The notes beneath the pieces are model-generated. The model was not told the DNA's origin, did no database searches, and was given only the letters and a program-made list of their open reading frames with translations. A stretch of 64,000 nt of DNA from contig JAEXFD010000013.1 in assembly GCA_023400405.1 (NCBI GenBank), positions 310,001 to 374,000 on the forward strand. Reading direction: 5' to 3'. The position numbers were made by a program, and so were the translations under genes. The DNA comes from Pseudomonadota bacterium. Its GTDB lineage: Bacteria; Pseudomonadota; Alphaproteobacteria; Sphingomonadales; Sphingomonadaceae. Shown piece after piece: positions 34,321 through 43,434 of the stretch (positions within the stretch are counted from its first letter, which is position 1; the number at the start of each line of letters is the position of its first letter).

Positions 34321-34500
34321 ATGGCCGTTCCCAAGAGAAAGACCTCGCCGTCGCGGCGTGGCATGCGCCGGGCGCACGACGCGCTGAAGGTGGAGTCGTT
34401 CCAGGAGTGCCCGAATTGTGGCGAGCTCAAGCGCCCGCACGTGCTGTGCGGCGCCTGCGGCCACTATAACGGTCGCGAGATCGTCTCGGCCGAAGACTGA
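34321..34500 (+). CDS. rpmF: 50S ribosomal protein L32
   Basis: This 59-residue protein starts AVPKRKTSPSRRGMRRAHDAL and has two CxxC pairs (CPNCGELKRPHVLCGACGHY), the zinc-binding form of L32. It is preceded by GAAGGTG. It leads the conserved rpmF-plsX-fabH-ihfA-merR cluster, linking ribosome production with fatty acid and phospholipid synthesis. Confidence 0.96.
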   Translation: MAVPKRKTSPSRRGMRRAHDALKVESFQECPNCGELKRPHVLCGACGHYNGREIVSAED

Positions 34501-34526
34501 GCCGAGTCGCACGGGGGCCTGAGGGC

Positions 34527-35558
34527 ATGACGGACACCTCGCGAATCGCCGTCGATGCGATGGGCGGCGACGAGGGGATCGCCGTGATGCTCGCCGGGGT
34601 GGCACGCGCGCGGCGCCGGTTCGAGGGGATGCAATTCTTCCTCGTCGGCGACGAAGCGCAGATTCGCGCGGGCCTCGAAAAGCACCCCAATCTCACGGCG
34701 GCGTCGGAAATCGTCCACGCGCCCGAAATCGTCGCCTCGGAAGAGAAGCCGAGCGCGGCGCTTCGGCGTGCCAAGAAGACCTCGATGGGAATCGCCATCG
34801 ACCTGGTCAAGCAGGGCAGGGCGGGCGCGGCGGTCTCGTCGGGCAATACCGGCGCGCTGATGGCGATGGCCAAGCTGTCGCTGCGCACCCTGCCGGGCAT
34901 CGACCGGCCGGCGCTCGCCGCGCTGATGCCCTCGCTCGGCGACAACGACACGGTGATGCTCGATCTCGGCGCCAATACCGAAGTCGATGCGCGCAACCTC
35001 GTCCAGTTCGCGGTGATGGGCGCCGCCTATGCCCGCACCGCGCTCGACCTCGAAAGCCCGCGCGTCGCGCTGCTCAACATCGGCACCGAGGAAATGAAGG
35101 GCACCGATTCGATCCGCGACGCCGCGGCCGAACTGCGCGCCGCCCAGCATCTCCGGCTCGATTTCCGCGGCTTCATCGAAGGCAACAAGCTGTCGCGCGG
35201 CGATGTTGACGTGATCGTGTGCGACGGCTTCTCGGGCAACATCGCGCTCAAGACGGTGGAGGGCACCGCGCGCTTCGTCGCCGACCTGCTGCGCCGCGCC
35301 TTCCAGAGCTCGACCCGATCGAAGATCGGCTTCCTGATCTCCAAGCCGGCCACCGAGCTGCTGCGCCACCATCTCGATCCGAACAACCATAATGGCGCGG
35401 TCTTCCTCGGCCTGAACGGCATCGTCGTGAAGAGCCATGGCAGCGCCAATGAAGTGGGCGTCGACACGGCGATCGGCTTCGCCGCCAAGATGCTGCGCGA
35501 CGACCTCAATCGCCGCATCGCCGAGGATCTCGGCAATATCCAAGCCAAGGCCGCCTAA
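34527..35558 (+). CDS. plsX: Phosphate acyltransferase PlsX
   Basis: This 343-residue peripheral membrane enzyme turns acyl-ACP into acyl phosphate, the first step of phospholipid assembly. Signatures: IAVDAMGGDEG, VSSGNTGALMAMAKL, LDLGANTEVDARNLVQFAVMGAAYA, and DVIVCDGFSGNIALKTVEGT. It follows rpmF by 26 bases and precedes fabH by 9, so it is part of one operon. Confidence 0.96.
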   Translation: MTDTSRIAVDAMGGDEGIAVMLAGVARARRRFEGMQFFLVGDEAQIRAGLEKHPNLTAASEIVHAPEIVASEEKPSAALRRAKKTSMGIAIDLVKQGRAGAAVSSGNTGALMAMAKLSLRTLPGIDRPALAALMPSLGDNDTVMLDLGANTEVDARNLVQFAVMGAAYARTALDLESPRVALLNIGTEEMKGTDSIRDAAAELRAAQHLRLDFRGFIEGNKLSRGDVDVIVCDGFSGNIALKTVEGTARFVADLLRRAFQSSTRSKIGFLISKPATELLRHHLDPNNHNGAVFLGLNGIVVKSHGSANEVGVDTAIGFAAKMLRDDLNRRIAEDLGNIQAKAA

Positions 35559-35567
35559 GGTTCAAGC

Positions 35568-36539
35568 ATGACTTTGCGTTCCGTCATCATCGGCACCGGC
35601 TCGGCACTGCCGCCGCGCCGCGTTTCCAATGCCGAACTGGCGGAGCAGGTCGAGACCAGCGACGAATGGATCGTCGAGCGGACCGGCATCCGCTTCCGCC
35701 ACATCGCCGGCGAGGGCGAGACCACGGGCACGCTGGCCGCCGATGCGGCACGCGCGGCGCTGGCCGCGGCCGGCCGGGGGGCGGAGGAAATCGACCTGAT
35801 CGTGCTCGCCACCGCGACGCCGGACCAGACCTTCCCCGCGACCGCCACCAAGGTTCAGGCGATGCTGGGCATTGCCGACTGCGTCGCCTTCGACGTCGCC
35901 GCGGTCTGTTCGGGCTTCCTCTATGCCGTGCAGGTCGCCGATTCGATGCTGCGCGCCGGCGTCCACAAGCGGGCGCTGGTGATCGGCGCCGAGACCTTCA
36001 GCCGCATCCTGGACTGGGAAGACCGCGCGACCTGCGTGCTGTTCGGCGACGGTGCCGGCGCGATCGTGCTCGAGGCGCAGGATAGTGCTGACGAGGGCGG
36101 ACGCGGCATCCTGGCGACGAAGCTCCACGCCGATGGCCGCTATAACGACCTGCTCTATGTCGATGGCGGACCCTCGACGACCCAGACCGTCGGCAAGCTC
36201 CGCATGAAGGGACGCGAAGTGTTCCGCCACGCGGTGGTCAATCTCGCTTCGGTGATGGAGGAATCGCTCGCCGCCGCCGGCCTCAGCTCGGCGGATGTCG
36301 ACTGGGTCGTGCCGCACCAGGCCAATGCCCGCATCCTCGATGCGACGGCGCGCAAGCTCGGCCTCGCGGCCGAGAAGGTCGTGGTCACGGTCGACGAACA
36401 TGCCAATACCTCGGCTGCCTCTGTGCCGCTCGCGCTCGACAAGGCGGTCCGCGACGGGCGGATCAAGCCGGGTGCGCTGATCGTGCTCGAAGCGATGGGC
36501 GGCGGCTTCACGTGGGGCGCCGCAGTCGTACGCTTCTGA
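35568..36539 (+). CDS. fabH: Beta-ketoacyl-ACP synthase III
   Basis: This 323-residue enzyme starts fatty acid synthesis by joining acetyl-CoA and malonyl-ACP. The catalytic triad is visible: Cys114 in VAAVCSGFLYAV, His in VVPHQANARI and Asn in EHANTSAASVPLAL. Length is normal. The plsX-fabH pairing is widespread. A six-base-pair stem 18 bases past its stop (36558-36581) may slow or end part of the transcription. Confidence 0.96.
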   Translation: MTLRSVIIGTGSALPPRRVSNAELAEQVETSDEWIVERTGIRFRHIAGEGETTGTLAADAARAALAAAGRGAEEIDLIVLATATPDQTFPATATKVQAMLGIADCVAFDVAAVCSGFLYAVQVADSMLRAGVHKRALVIGAETFSRILDWEDRATCVLFGDGAGAIVLEAQDSADEGGRGILATKLHADGRYNDLLYVDGGPSTTQTVGKLRMKGREVFRHAVVNLASVMEESLAAAGLSSADVDWVVPHQANARILDATARKLGLAAEKVVVTVDEHANTSAASVPLALDKAVRDGRIKPGALIVLEAMGGGFTWGAAVVRF

Positions 36540-36641
36540 TTTTGTCCCAAAAAGACGAACCGGTATCGTAATGTTCCGGTTTGCGGGCGTCGCGCGATCT
36601 GATAGGACGATTTCAACCTATATCAATTCAGGGGGACGGGG

Positions 36642-36941
36642 ATGCCGCTCGCCGGCACGCTCACCAGGGCCGATCTAGCCGAGTCGCTCCATCGCGAAGT
36701 GGGGCTTTCACGCGCCGACGCGGCGCGGCTCGTCGAGCAGATCCTCAAGCATATGTGCGAAGCGCTCGAAAAGGGCGAGAACGTCAAGATCTCCGGCTTC
36801 GGCAGCTTCATCCTGCGCGACAAGGGCGAGCGGATCGGCCGCAATCCCAAGACCGGCGTGGAAGTGCCGATCGCGCCGCGCCGCGTGCTCACCTTCCGCG
36901 CCAGCCAGATGATGCGCACCCGCATCGTCTCGGCCAGCTGA
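36642..36941 (+). CDS. ihfA: Integration host factor subunit alpha
   Basis: This 99-residue nucleoid protein, with a beta partner encoded elsewhere, bends DNA sharply. The HU/IHF pattern is clear: LTRADLAESLHREVGLSRADAARLVEQIL, VKISGFGSFILRDKGERIGRNPKTGVEVPIAPRRVLTFRAS. It is preceded by GGGGGACGGGG. IHF sites are common in replication origins, which is relevant to the origin candidate at the right end. Confidence 0.94.
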   Translation: MPLAGTLTRADLAESLHREVGLSRADAARLVEQILKHMCEALEKGENVKISGFGSFILRDKGERIGRNPKTGVEVPIAPRRVLTFRASQMMRTRIVSAS

Positions 36942-36951
36942 GCGGCTAGCC

Positions 36952-37284
36952 GTGCCGGGGGCCGAAAAGGCTGCTGGCGCGCTGCGGACGATCGGCGAGC
37001 TCGCCCAGGAAATCGGGCGCCCGCAGCACATCCTGCGCTATTGGGAAACGCGCTTTCCGCAGCTGCGCCCGCTGACCCGGGCCGGCAATCGGCGCTATTA
37101 TCGGCCCGACGACGTCGCGCTCGTCAAGCGCATCGACGACCTGCTCTCCAACCAGGGCTATACGATCCGCGGCGTGCAGAAGCTGCTCGCCGAGGAACGC
37201 GGCAAGCCGCGTGGCGGCGGGCGCGGCGAAGCCTTGCGTGCGGTGCGCGACTCGCTGGTCCGGGCGATCGAGGAAGACGGCTGA
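36952..37284 (+). CDS. MerR family transcriptional regulator
   Basis: This 110-residue protein starts with GTG and has the MerR helix-turn-helix (LRTIGELAQEIGRPQHILRYWETRFPQLRPLTRAGNRRYYRPDDVALVKRIDDLLSNQGYTIRGVQKLL). There is hardly any effector domain. It is the alphaproteobacterial MerR that regularly follows ihfA, 10 bases after it. Target and signal are unknown. Confidence 0.92.
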   Translation: MPGAEKAAGALRTIGELAQEIGRPQHILRYWETRFPQLRPLTRAGNRRYYRPDDVALVKRIDDLLSNQGYTIRGVQKLLAEERGKPRGGGRGEALRAVRDSLVRAIEEDG

Positions 37285-37293
37285 GCCTAGGCC

Positions 37294-37827
37294 TCAGGGC
37301 GTATCGGGCCCGAGCGACGGATCGAGGTCGCGCGGGCGCGTGAAGCGGACCAGCTCGCCGCCGCCGGCCGCCACCTCCTCCCAGCGGTTCACGTCGAAAC
37401 GCAGCTCGGCCAGGCTCGCGGTGGGAAATTTCACTTCCACCGAGTCGCGCAGCGCATTGTCGCCGGCGAGCAGCAGCACCAGCTCCTCGAGGCCGGGATT
37501 GTGGCCCGAAAACAGCACGCGATCGACCGCGTCGGGAAGCTCGTGGACGACGTCGAGCAGCGTGCCCGCCGAGGCGAGATAAAGCCGCTGGTCCCAGAGC
37601 GGCGCGAGATCGCCGCCATAGCCCGTGCCGACTTCGGCCAGCGTCTCGACCACGCGCGCCGCGGGCGAGGCGACGACCTGGTCGAATTCGAGCCCCTGGC
37701 TGCGCATGTGGCGGCCCACCATCGCGGCGGCGCGGTGGCCCTTGGGATTGAGCGGCCGATCGAAATCGCGCGCGACGGGATCGTCCCATCCCGATTTGGC
37801 GTGGCGGAGCAGCGTCAGCGTCTTCAT
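37294..37827 (-). CDS. sixA: SixA-type histidine phosphatase
   Basis: This 177-residue phosphatase of the RHG superfamily has LTLLRHAKSGW (Arg8, His9), SPAARVVETLAEV and the second catalytic region LFSGHNPGLEELVLLL. SixA removes phosphate from histidine on phosphorelay proteins (in E. coli on ArcB or PTS-Ntr). The ptsN at 57639 suggests such a relay may exist here, which is inference. The start at 37827 removes an unrelated upstream extension. Confidence 0.87.
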   Translation of the reverse strand: MKTLTLLRHAKSGWDDPVARDFDRPLNPKGHRAAAMVGRHMRSQGLEFDQVVASPAARVVETLAEVGTGYGGDLAPLWDQRLYLASAGTLLDVVHELPDAVDRVLFSGHNPGLEELVLLLAGDNALRDSVEVKFPTASLAELRFDVNRWEEVAAGGGELVRFTRPRDLDPSLGPDTP

Positions 37828-37837
37828 CGGATCCCCG

Positions 37838-40540
37838 TCAGGCGGTCGCCGAGGCTCCATGCCGCAGCTTCGCCTCGAAGGAAAGCCGCACGCGCTCCAC
37901 GGCGTCATCCAGCGTCACTCGCGCCACCGGCGTGCCCAGCGGAAAGGCGTCGAGCAGCCGCGACGGGCTCGCCGCCGACAGCAGGACGAAGGTGCCGCGA
38001 TCGTCGGCACGGCGAATCAGCCGGCCGAACGCCTGGGCCATGCGCGCGCGGACGATGCGATCGTCATAGGCGGTGCCGCCGCCCGCCAGCCGCCGCGCCG
38101 CGTGGAGCACGGTCGGCTTGGGCCATGGGATCCCTTCCATCACCACCAGCCGCAGCGAATCGCCCGGCACGTCGACTCCGTCACGCAGCGCATCGGTGCC
38201 GAGCAGCGAGGCGCGCGGATCGTCGCGGAAGATGTCGACCAGCGTGCCGGTGTCGATTGGATCGACATGCTGGGCGAGCAGCGGCAGTCCTTCGCGCGCC
38301 AGCCGATCGGCGATGCGGGCGTGGACCGCGCGCAGCCGCCGAATCGCCGTGAACAGGCCGAGCGTGCCGCCCTGTGCCGCGACGATCAGCCGGGCATAGG
38401 CATTGGCGAGCGCGGGCAGGTCGCCGCGCTTGACGTCGGTGACGATCAGCACTTCGGCCTGGCCGGCATAGTCGAACGGGCTCGCCGCCTCGAAGCGTGC
38501 GGCCGGGCGCATCAGATGGACGGCGCCCGATCGCGCCTCGGCCACGTCCCAGCCGCCGCCCGCGCGCAACGTCGCCGAGGTGACGAGCACGCCGTGCGCT
38601 TGCTTGAGCACGGTCTCGGCAAAGGGCTTGGCAGGATCGAGCCAATGGCGATGGAGGCCGATGTCATATTCGCGGCCCTCGACGCGATCGACCGCGAGCC
38701 AATCGACGAATTCGGGATCGGCCGGCCCGCCGATCCGGGCGATCAGCGCCAGCCAAGCGCCGATCGTATCGGTCCGCCAGCCAAGCGAGGCGACTGCGCC
38801 TTCGATCCGCGCGCGGGCTGGGCCGTCCATCCAGTCGGGCGCCTCGGCGAGCACCGCTTCGAGCCGCCGGCCGAGCGTGACCAACGGCCGCAGCATCGCA
38901 TCGAGCGCCTCGCCGGCCGGCCCCGCCGCCTCGACCAGCGCGGCATCGGGCTCGGCCAGTTCGGTCTCCAGGCCGTAGCCGGCATCGGCGGCACCCTGCG
39001 CGTCGCGGGCATAGACGAGGCCCCGGACCGCGGCGAGCAGCGCCTCGACCGGCCCGAACGGCGCGCCTTCGGCGAGTCGTTGGAGCCAGCCGTCGCTGGG
39101 CAGCGCGCGCGCGGCATCGACCGCCTCGGTGATCGCGCGGCCGCCCTCCTCGTCATAGCTGGCGACGTCGGAGAGGCGCGCGGCCAGCCCGCGCCGCCGG
39201 CCGCGCGATCCCGATTCGGGGCCGGTGATCCAGCGGCGGATCTCGATCGCTTCCTGCCCGGTGAGCGCGGCCGAGAACATCGCATCGGCGGCATCGAACA
39301 GGTGATGCCCCTCGTCGAACACATAGCGCGTCGGCCGGCTCGTAGTCTCGCGCCCGCGCGCGGCGTTGACCATCACCAGCGCATGGTTGGCGATGACGAT
39401 GTCGGCGTCCGCCGAGGCGCGGGCGGCACGCTCGATGAAGCATTTCCGGTAATGGGGGCAGCCGGCATAGATGCACTCGCCGCGCCGATCGGTGAGCGCG
39501 GTCGAGCCGTTGCGGCGGAACAGCGTGGGCAGCCAGCCCGGCAGGTCGCCGCCGATCATGTCGCCATCGGCCGTGTAGCCGGCCCAGCGCGCCACGAGCT
39601 GGGCGAGGATCGCCGCCCGGCCCGCGAACCCGCCCTGGAGCGCGTCCTCCAAATTGAGCAGGCAGACGTAATTCTCCCGGCCCTTGCGCGTGACGATACG
39701 CTTCTTGCGAAGCTCGGGATCGGGGACCAGCCGCTCGCCCTCATGTCCCAATTGCCGCTGCAAGGCCTTGGTAAAGGTCGATACCCAGACCGGTCCGCCG
39801 GCCTGCTCGGCCCAGAGCGAGGCGGGGGCGAGATAGCCGAGCGTCTTGCCGATGCCGGTGCCCGCCTCGGCGAGCACCAGATTGGGCGAATCGCGCAGGT
39901 CGCGCGGGGCGAAGGCGCCCGCCGCGGCGGCGGCATAGTCGCGCTGGCCCTGGCGGCGCTCGGCGGCGCTGCCGGTCAGCCGCGCGAGGCGATCGGCGAT
40001 CTCGGCATCGTTCAGCGTCACCGTGCGCGGCGCGGGGCGCGGGGGCTGCTCGTTCCATTCGGGCAGGCGCGAGAACAGCCAGCGCTCGGCCTGGGCGGGC
40101 TTGGCGATCGCCTGGGAAACGACCGGCGCCCAGGGCCAGCGCAGCCGGAACAGCGATTGCGCGGCATGCCAGGCGCCTTCGCGCTCAGGCCAGTCGCCCT
40201 GGGGCAAAGCGAGCAGCGCGGCCGCCGCGGCGCGCAGAAAGGCGGCGACTGCGGAATCCCCGGTCGGCGCCTCGAGCCCGGTGACGCGCGCCAGCCCCTT
40301 GGGCGTCGGCACCATGAAACGGGCGGGGCGCAGAAAGGCGAACAGCTCGAGCAGGTCGAGCCCGGAAAGCTCTGCATAACCGAGCCGCTGCCCGATCAGC
40401 GGCGCGTTGAGCAGGATCACCGGCGTATCCGCCGCGATCCGGATCGCCTCGCCCCGGCTGATCGCGCGCGTCTCCTCGGCCGTGGCGAGCCAGACGCCGC
40501 CATGGCTGGCGTGGAGCGCAGGATAGGGGAGCGGCGTCAC
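37838..40540 (-). CDS. DinG/XPD-like Fe-S ATP-dependent DNA helicase
   Basis: This 900-residue superfamily 2 helicase has Walker A in AEAGTGIGKTLGYL, DEGH in RYVFDEGHHLFDAAD, motif VI near MAQAFGRLIRRADDRG, and four cysteines (YVCLLN, then ECIYAGCPHYRKC) that fit the XPD/DinG iron-sulfur site. About 210 residues precede the helicase core and are not recognised; they are not an intact DEDDh exonuclease. It probably removes R-loops or D-loops. The start is taken as the GTG at 40538-40540; no ATG fits. Confidence 0.88.
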   Translation of the reverse strand: MTPLPYPALHASHGGVWLATAEETRAISRGEAIRIAADTPVILLNAPLIGQRLGYAELSGLDLLELFAFLRPARFMVPTPKGLARVTGLEAPTGDSAVAAFLRAAAAALLALPQGDWPEREGAWHAAQSLFRLRWPWAPVVSQAIAKPAQAERWLFSRLPEWNEQPPRPAPRTVTLNDAEIADRLARLTGSAAERRQGQRDYAAAAAGAFAPRDLRDSPNLVLAEAGTGIGKTLGYLAPASLWAEQAGGPVWVSTFTKALQRQLGHEGERLVPDPELRKKRIVTRKGRENYVCLLNLEDALQGGFAGRAAILAQLVARWAGYTADGDMIGGDLPGWLPTLFRRNGSTALTDRRGECIYAGCPHYRKCFIERAARASADADIVIANHALVMVNAARGRETTSRPTRYVFDEGHHLFDAADAMFSAALTGQEAIEIRRWITGPESGSRGRRRGLAARLSDVASYDEEGGRAITEAVDAARALPSDGWLQRLAEGAPFGPVEALLAAVRGLVYARDAQGAADAGYGLETELAEPDAALVEAAGPAGEALDAMLRPLVTLGRRLEAVLAEAPDWMDGPARARIEGAVASLGWRTDTIGAWLALIARIGGPADPEFVDWLAVDRVEGREYDIGLHRHWLDPAKPFAETVLKQAHGVLVTSATLRAGGGWDVAEARSGAVHLMRPAARFEAASPFDYAGQAEVLIVTDVKRGDLPALANAYARLIVAAQGGTLGLFTAIRRLRAVHARIADRLAREGLPLLAQHVDPIDTGTLVDIFRDDPRASLLGTDALRDGVDVPGDSLRLVVMEGIPWPKPTVLHAARRLAGGGTAYDDRIVRARMAQAFGRLIRRADDRGTFVLLSAASPSRLLDAFPLGTPVARVTLDDAVERVRLSFEAKLRHGASATA

Positions 40541-40613
40541 CCGACCGCTTGTCGCGCACGGGGAACAGATTGGCAACCCGGGCGAGCGCCGCGACGCTCG
40601 CCCGGTCGCATTT

Positions 40614-41732
40614 TCAGGCGAGTTCGCGCAGCGCCGCCGCGTCGAAGTCGCGCAGCTCGTCGGTGGCGCCGCGATGGACCTTGCGCGCCCATTCGGGATC
40701 GGCGAGCAGCGCGCGACCCACCGCGATCAGGTCGAACTCGCCGCGCTCCATCCGCGCGACCAGCTTGTCGAGGCCCGAGACCGGCGAGCCCTGCCCGCCA
40801 AACGCGCCGAGGAAATCGCTCGACAGGCCGACCGAGCCGACGCTGATCGTCGCGGCGCCGGTGACCTTCTTCGCCCAGCCAGCGAAGTTCAGCCCTTCCT
40901 CGCCGTCGATCTCGGAGAATTCGGGCTCCCAGAAGCGGCGCTGCGAGCAATGGAGGATATCGACCCCGGCCTCGACCAGCGGGCCGAGCCAGTCTTCCAT
41001 CGCCTCGGGCGTTTCGGCCAGGCGTGCGGCGAATTCCTGTTGCTTCCACTGGCTGACGCGCAGGATCAGCGGGAAATCGGGCCCGATCGCGGCGCGCACC
41101 GCGGCGACCACTTCGGCGGCGAAGCGCGCGCGCTCGCGAATGCCCGCGCCGCCATAGCGATCGCTGCGCTCGTTGGTGCCGCTCCAGAAGAACTGGTCGA
41201 TCAGATAGCCGTGGGCGCCGTGCAGCTCGACCGTGTCGAAGCCGAGCCGCTGCGCATCCGCGGCGGCGCGGGCGAAGGCGGCGACGGTATCGGCGATGTC
41301 TTCCTCCGACATCGCATTGCCGCGCGGCTTGCCCGGAGCGAGCAGGCCCGAGGGGCTCTCGACTTCGGCATCAGGCGTCCACTCGCCGCCGCCGATGGTC
41401 GAGCCGGTGTGCCAGATCTGCGGTCCCATCTTGCCGCCGGCGGCGTGCACCGCCTCGATCACGCCCTTCCAGCCGGCAAGCGCGCTTTCGCCATGGAAGA
41501 ACGGGATGGCCGGCAGATTGCGCGAGGCAGGGCGATCGATCACCGTGCCTTCGGAGAGGATCAGCCCGACTTCAGCGGCGGCGCGGCGCTGGTAATAGGC
41601 GGCGTTCGGCTCGCCCGGCACGCCTTCGGGCGCCATGTTGCGCGTCATCGGCGCCATCACGATGCGATTGGCGAGGCGGAGCGACTTCAACTGGAAGGGC
41701 TGGAACAGCGGTTCGACCGAGGGATTCGACAT
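40614..41732 (-). CDS. Old yellow enzyme family flavin oxidoreductase (second)
   Basis: This 372-residue FMN enzyme has LFQPFQLKSLRLANRIVMAPMTRNMAPEGVPGE, LILSEGTVIDRPASR, PQIWHTGSTIGG and VELHGAHGYLIDQFFWSGTNERSDRYGG. It is clearly an OYE paralogue of the enzyme at 11697, with a His/His-type substrate pair (HGAHGY), so likely different substrates. Two more ATGs lie upstream (41741, 41750); I chose the one giving the usual N-terminus. It is divergent from lysS. Confidence 0.9.
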   Translation of the reverse strand: MSNPSVEPLFQPFQLKSLRLANRIVMAPMTRNMAPEGVPGEPNAAYYQRRAAAEVGLILSEGTVIDRPASRNLPAIPFFHGESALAGWKGVIEAVHAAGGKMGPQIWHTGSTIGGGEWTPDAEVESPSGLLAPGKPRGNAMSEEDIADTVAAFARAAADAQRLGFDTVELHGAHGYLIDQFFWSGTNERSDRYGGAGIRERARFAAEVVAAVRAAIGPDFPLILRVSQWKQQEFAARLAETPEAMEDWLGPLVEAGVDILHCSQRRFWEPEFSEIDGEEGLNFAGWAKKVTGAATISVGSVGLSSDFLGAFGGQGSPVSGLDKLVARMERGEFDLIAVGRALLADPEWARKVHRGATDELRDFDAAALRELA

Positions 41733-41841
41733 GAGGGACATTGGCTCCATGGATGGTGCGCTCCCAATTATGTCGCCGAGGCGCCGGCGCAAGGCGCCCG
41801 GCCTTGCAATCATGCGCGCAATCGGCACAGACGGGCGGGCT

Positions 41842-43434
41842 ATGACCGAGATTTCCCCCGCGCTGCGCGCCGCCGCATTCGAGTCCAAGGCCTGGCCTTA
41901 CGAAGAAGCGCGCAAGCTGCTCAAGCGCTATCCAGGGATCGAGACGGGCGAAGCGCCGGCCAAGGGCCATGTGCTGTTCGAGACCGGCTATGGTCCCTCG
42001 GGCCTGCCGCATATCGGCACGTTCAACGAAGTGCTGCGCACGACGATGGTACGCCACGCCTTCGAGGCGCTGTGCGACGTGCCGACCCGGCTGATCGCGT
42101 TCAGCGACGACATGGACGGGCTGCGCAAGGTGCCCGACAATGTGCCCAACAAGGACATGCTGGCCGATCATCTCGGCAAGCCGCTGAGCCGCATCCCCGA
42201 TCCGTTCGGGAAGTTCGAAAGCTTCGCCGCGCACAACAATGCGATGCTGCGCGAATTCCTCGATCGCTACGGCTTCGACTATGAGTTCGCCTCGTCGACC
42301 GACTATTATGCCGACGGCCGCTTCGACGCGACGCTGAAGAGCGTGCTGCGCCATTACCAGGCGATCCTCGACATCATGCTGCCGACGCTGGGCGCCGAGC
42401 GCCGCGCGACCTACTCGCCGGTGCTTCCGGTCAGCCCCAAGTCCGGGGTTGTGCTGCAGGTTCCGGTCGAGGTGGTCGATGCCGAGGCCGGGCTGATCGC
42501 GTTCGAGGACGAAGGCGAGCGGATCGAGCAGACGATCCTGGGCGGCCATGCCAAGCTGCAATGGAAGGTCGATTGGGCGATGCGCTGGGTCGCGCTCGAC
42601 GTCGATTACGAAATGGCCGGCAAGGACCTGATCGATTCGGTGATCCAGTCGGGCAAGATCGCCCGCGCGCTCGGCGGCCGCCCGCCCGAGGGATTCAACT
42701 ACGAGATGTTCCTCGACGAGAAGGGCGAGAAGATCTCCAAGTCCAAGGGCAACGGCCTCAGCCTCGAGCAATGGCTGACCTATGGGCCCGAGGAGAGCCT
42801 GGCCTTCTATGCCTATCGCGAACCGAAAAAGGCCAAGCAGCTGCATTTCGGGGTGATCCCGCGCGCGATCGACGAATATTGGCAGTTCCGCGCCAATTAT
42901 CCGAGCCAGGAAGTCGCCCAGCAGCTCGGCAATCCGGTGCACCACATCCACAACGGCCAGGTGCCGGCCGAGACGCTGCCGGTGACCTTCGGGCTACTGC
43001 TCAACCTGGTCAGCCTGCCCGGCGTCGGCAATCGCGAGACGATCTGGGGGTTCCTGCGCCGCTATTCGCCCGATCTCTCGCCCGAAACGCATCCCGAGCT
43101 CGACCGGATGGTCGGCTATGCGATCCGCTACGCCGCCGACTTCGTCGAGCCGACGCTGAAGCGCCGCGCCCCGACCCCGGGCGAGGCCGAAGCGCTGCGC
43201 AGCCTCGACGCGCAGCTCGCCGCATTGCCGGCGAATGCGAGCGCCGAGGACATCCAGAACATCGTCTATGAGATCGGCAAAACCGATGCCTTCCCGTCGC
43301 TGCGCGACTGGTTCAAGGCGCTGTACGAGACGCTGCTGGGATCGGAGCAAGGTCCGCGCATGGGCAGCTTCATCGCGCTCTACGGCATCGACAATTCGCG
43401 CAAGCTGATCGCGGAGGCGCTCGCCAGGGCATGA
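41842..43434 (+). CDS. lysK: Lysine--tRNA ligase, class I
   Basis: This 530-residue synthetase is the class I (archaeal-type) LysRS, with the HIGH element in GYGPSGLPHIGTFNEVLRTTMV and the KMSKS element in GEKISKSKGNGLSLEQW. The unrelated class II LysS is the usual bacterial form; many alphaproteobacteria, like spirochaetes, use class I. No class II copy is in the window. The start at 41842 gives MTEISPALRAAAFESKAWPYEEA. It overlaps nhaA by four bases. Confidence 0.95.
   Translation: MTEISPALRAAAFESKAWPYEEARKLLKRYPGIETGEAPAKGHVLFETGYGPSGLPHIGTFNEVLRTTMVRHAFEALCDVPTRLIAFSDDMDGLRKVPDNVPNKDMLADHLGKPLSRIPDPFGKFESFAAHNNAMLREFLDRYGFDYEFASSTDYYADGRFDATLKSVLRHYQAILDIMLPTLGAERRATYSPVLPVSPKSGVVLQVPVEVVDAEAGLIAFEDEGERIEQTILGGHAKLQWKVDWAMRWVALDVDYEMAGKDLIDSVIQSGKIARALGGRPPEGFNYEMFLDEKGEKISKSKGNGLSLEQWLTYGPEESLAFYAYREPKKAKQLHFGVIPRAIDEYWQFRANYPSQEVAQQLGNPVHHIHNGQVPAETLPVTFGLLLNLVSLPGVGNRETIWGFLRRYSPDLSPETHPELDRMVGYAIRYAADFVEPTLKRRAPTPGEAEALRSLDAQLAALPANASAEDIQNIVYEIGKTDAFPSLRDWFKALYETLLGSEQGPRMGSFIALYGIDNSRKLIAEALARA

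Noticed and set aside
37625..40846. A 1073-codon open frame on the plus strand opposite the DinG-like helicase
   Set aside because: It is the antisense shadow of a clear helicase gene; its composition (Arg, Gly, Asp, Gln rich) is typical of reverse frames in high-GC DNA and it has no motif.
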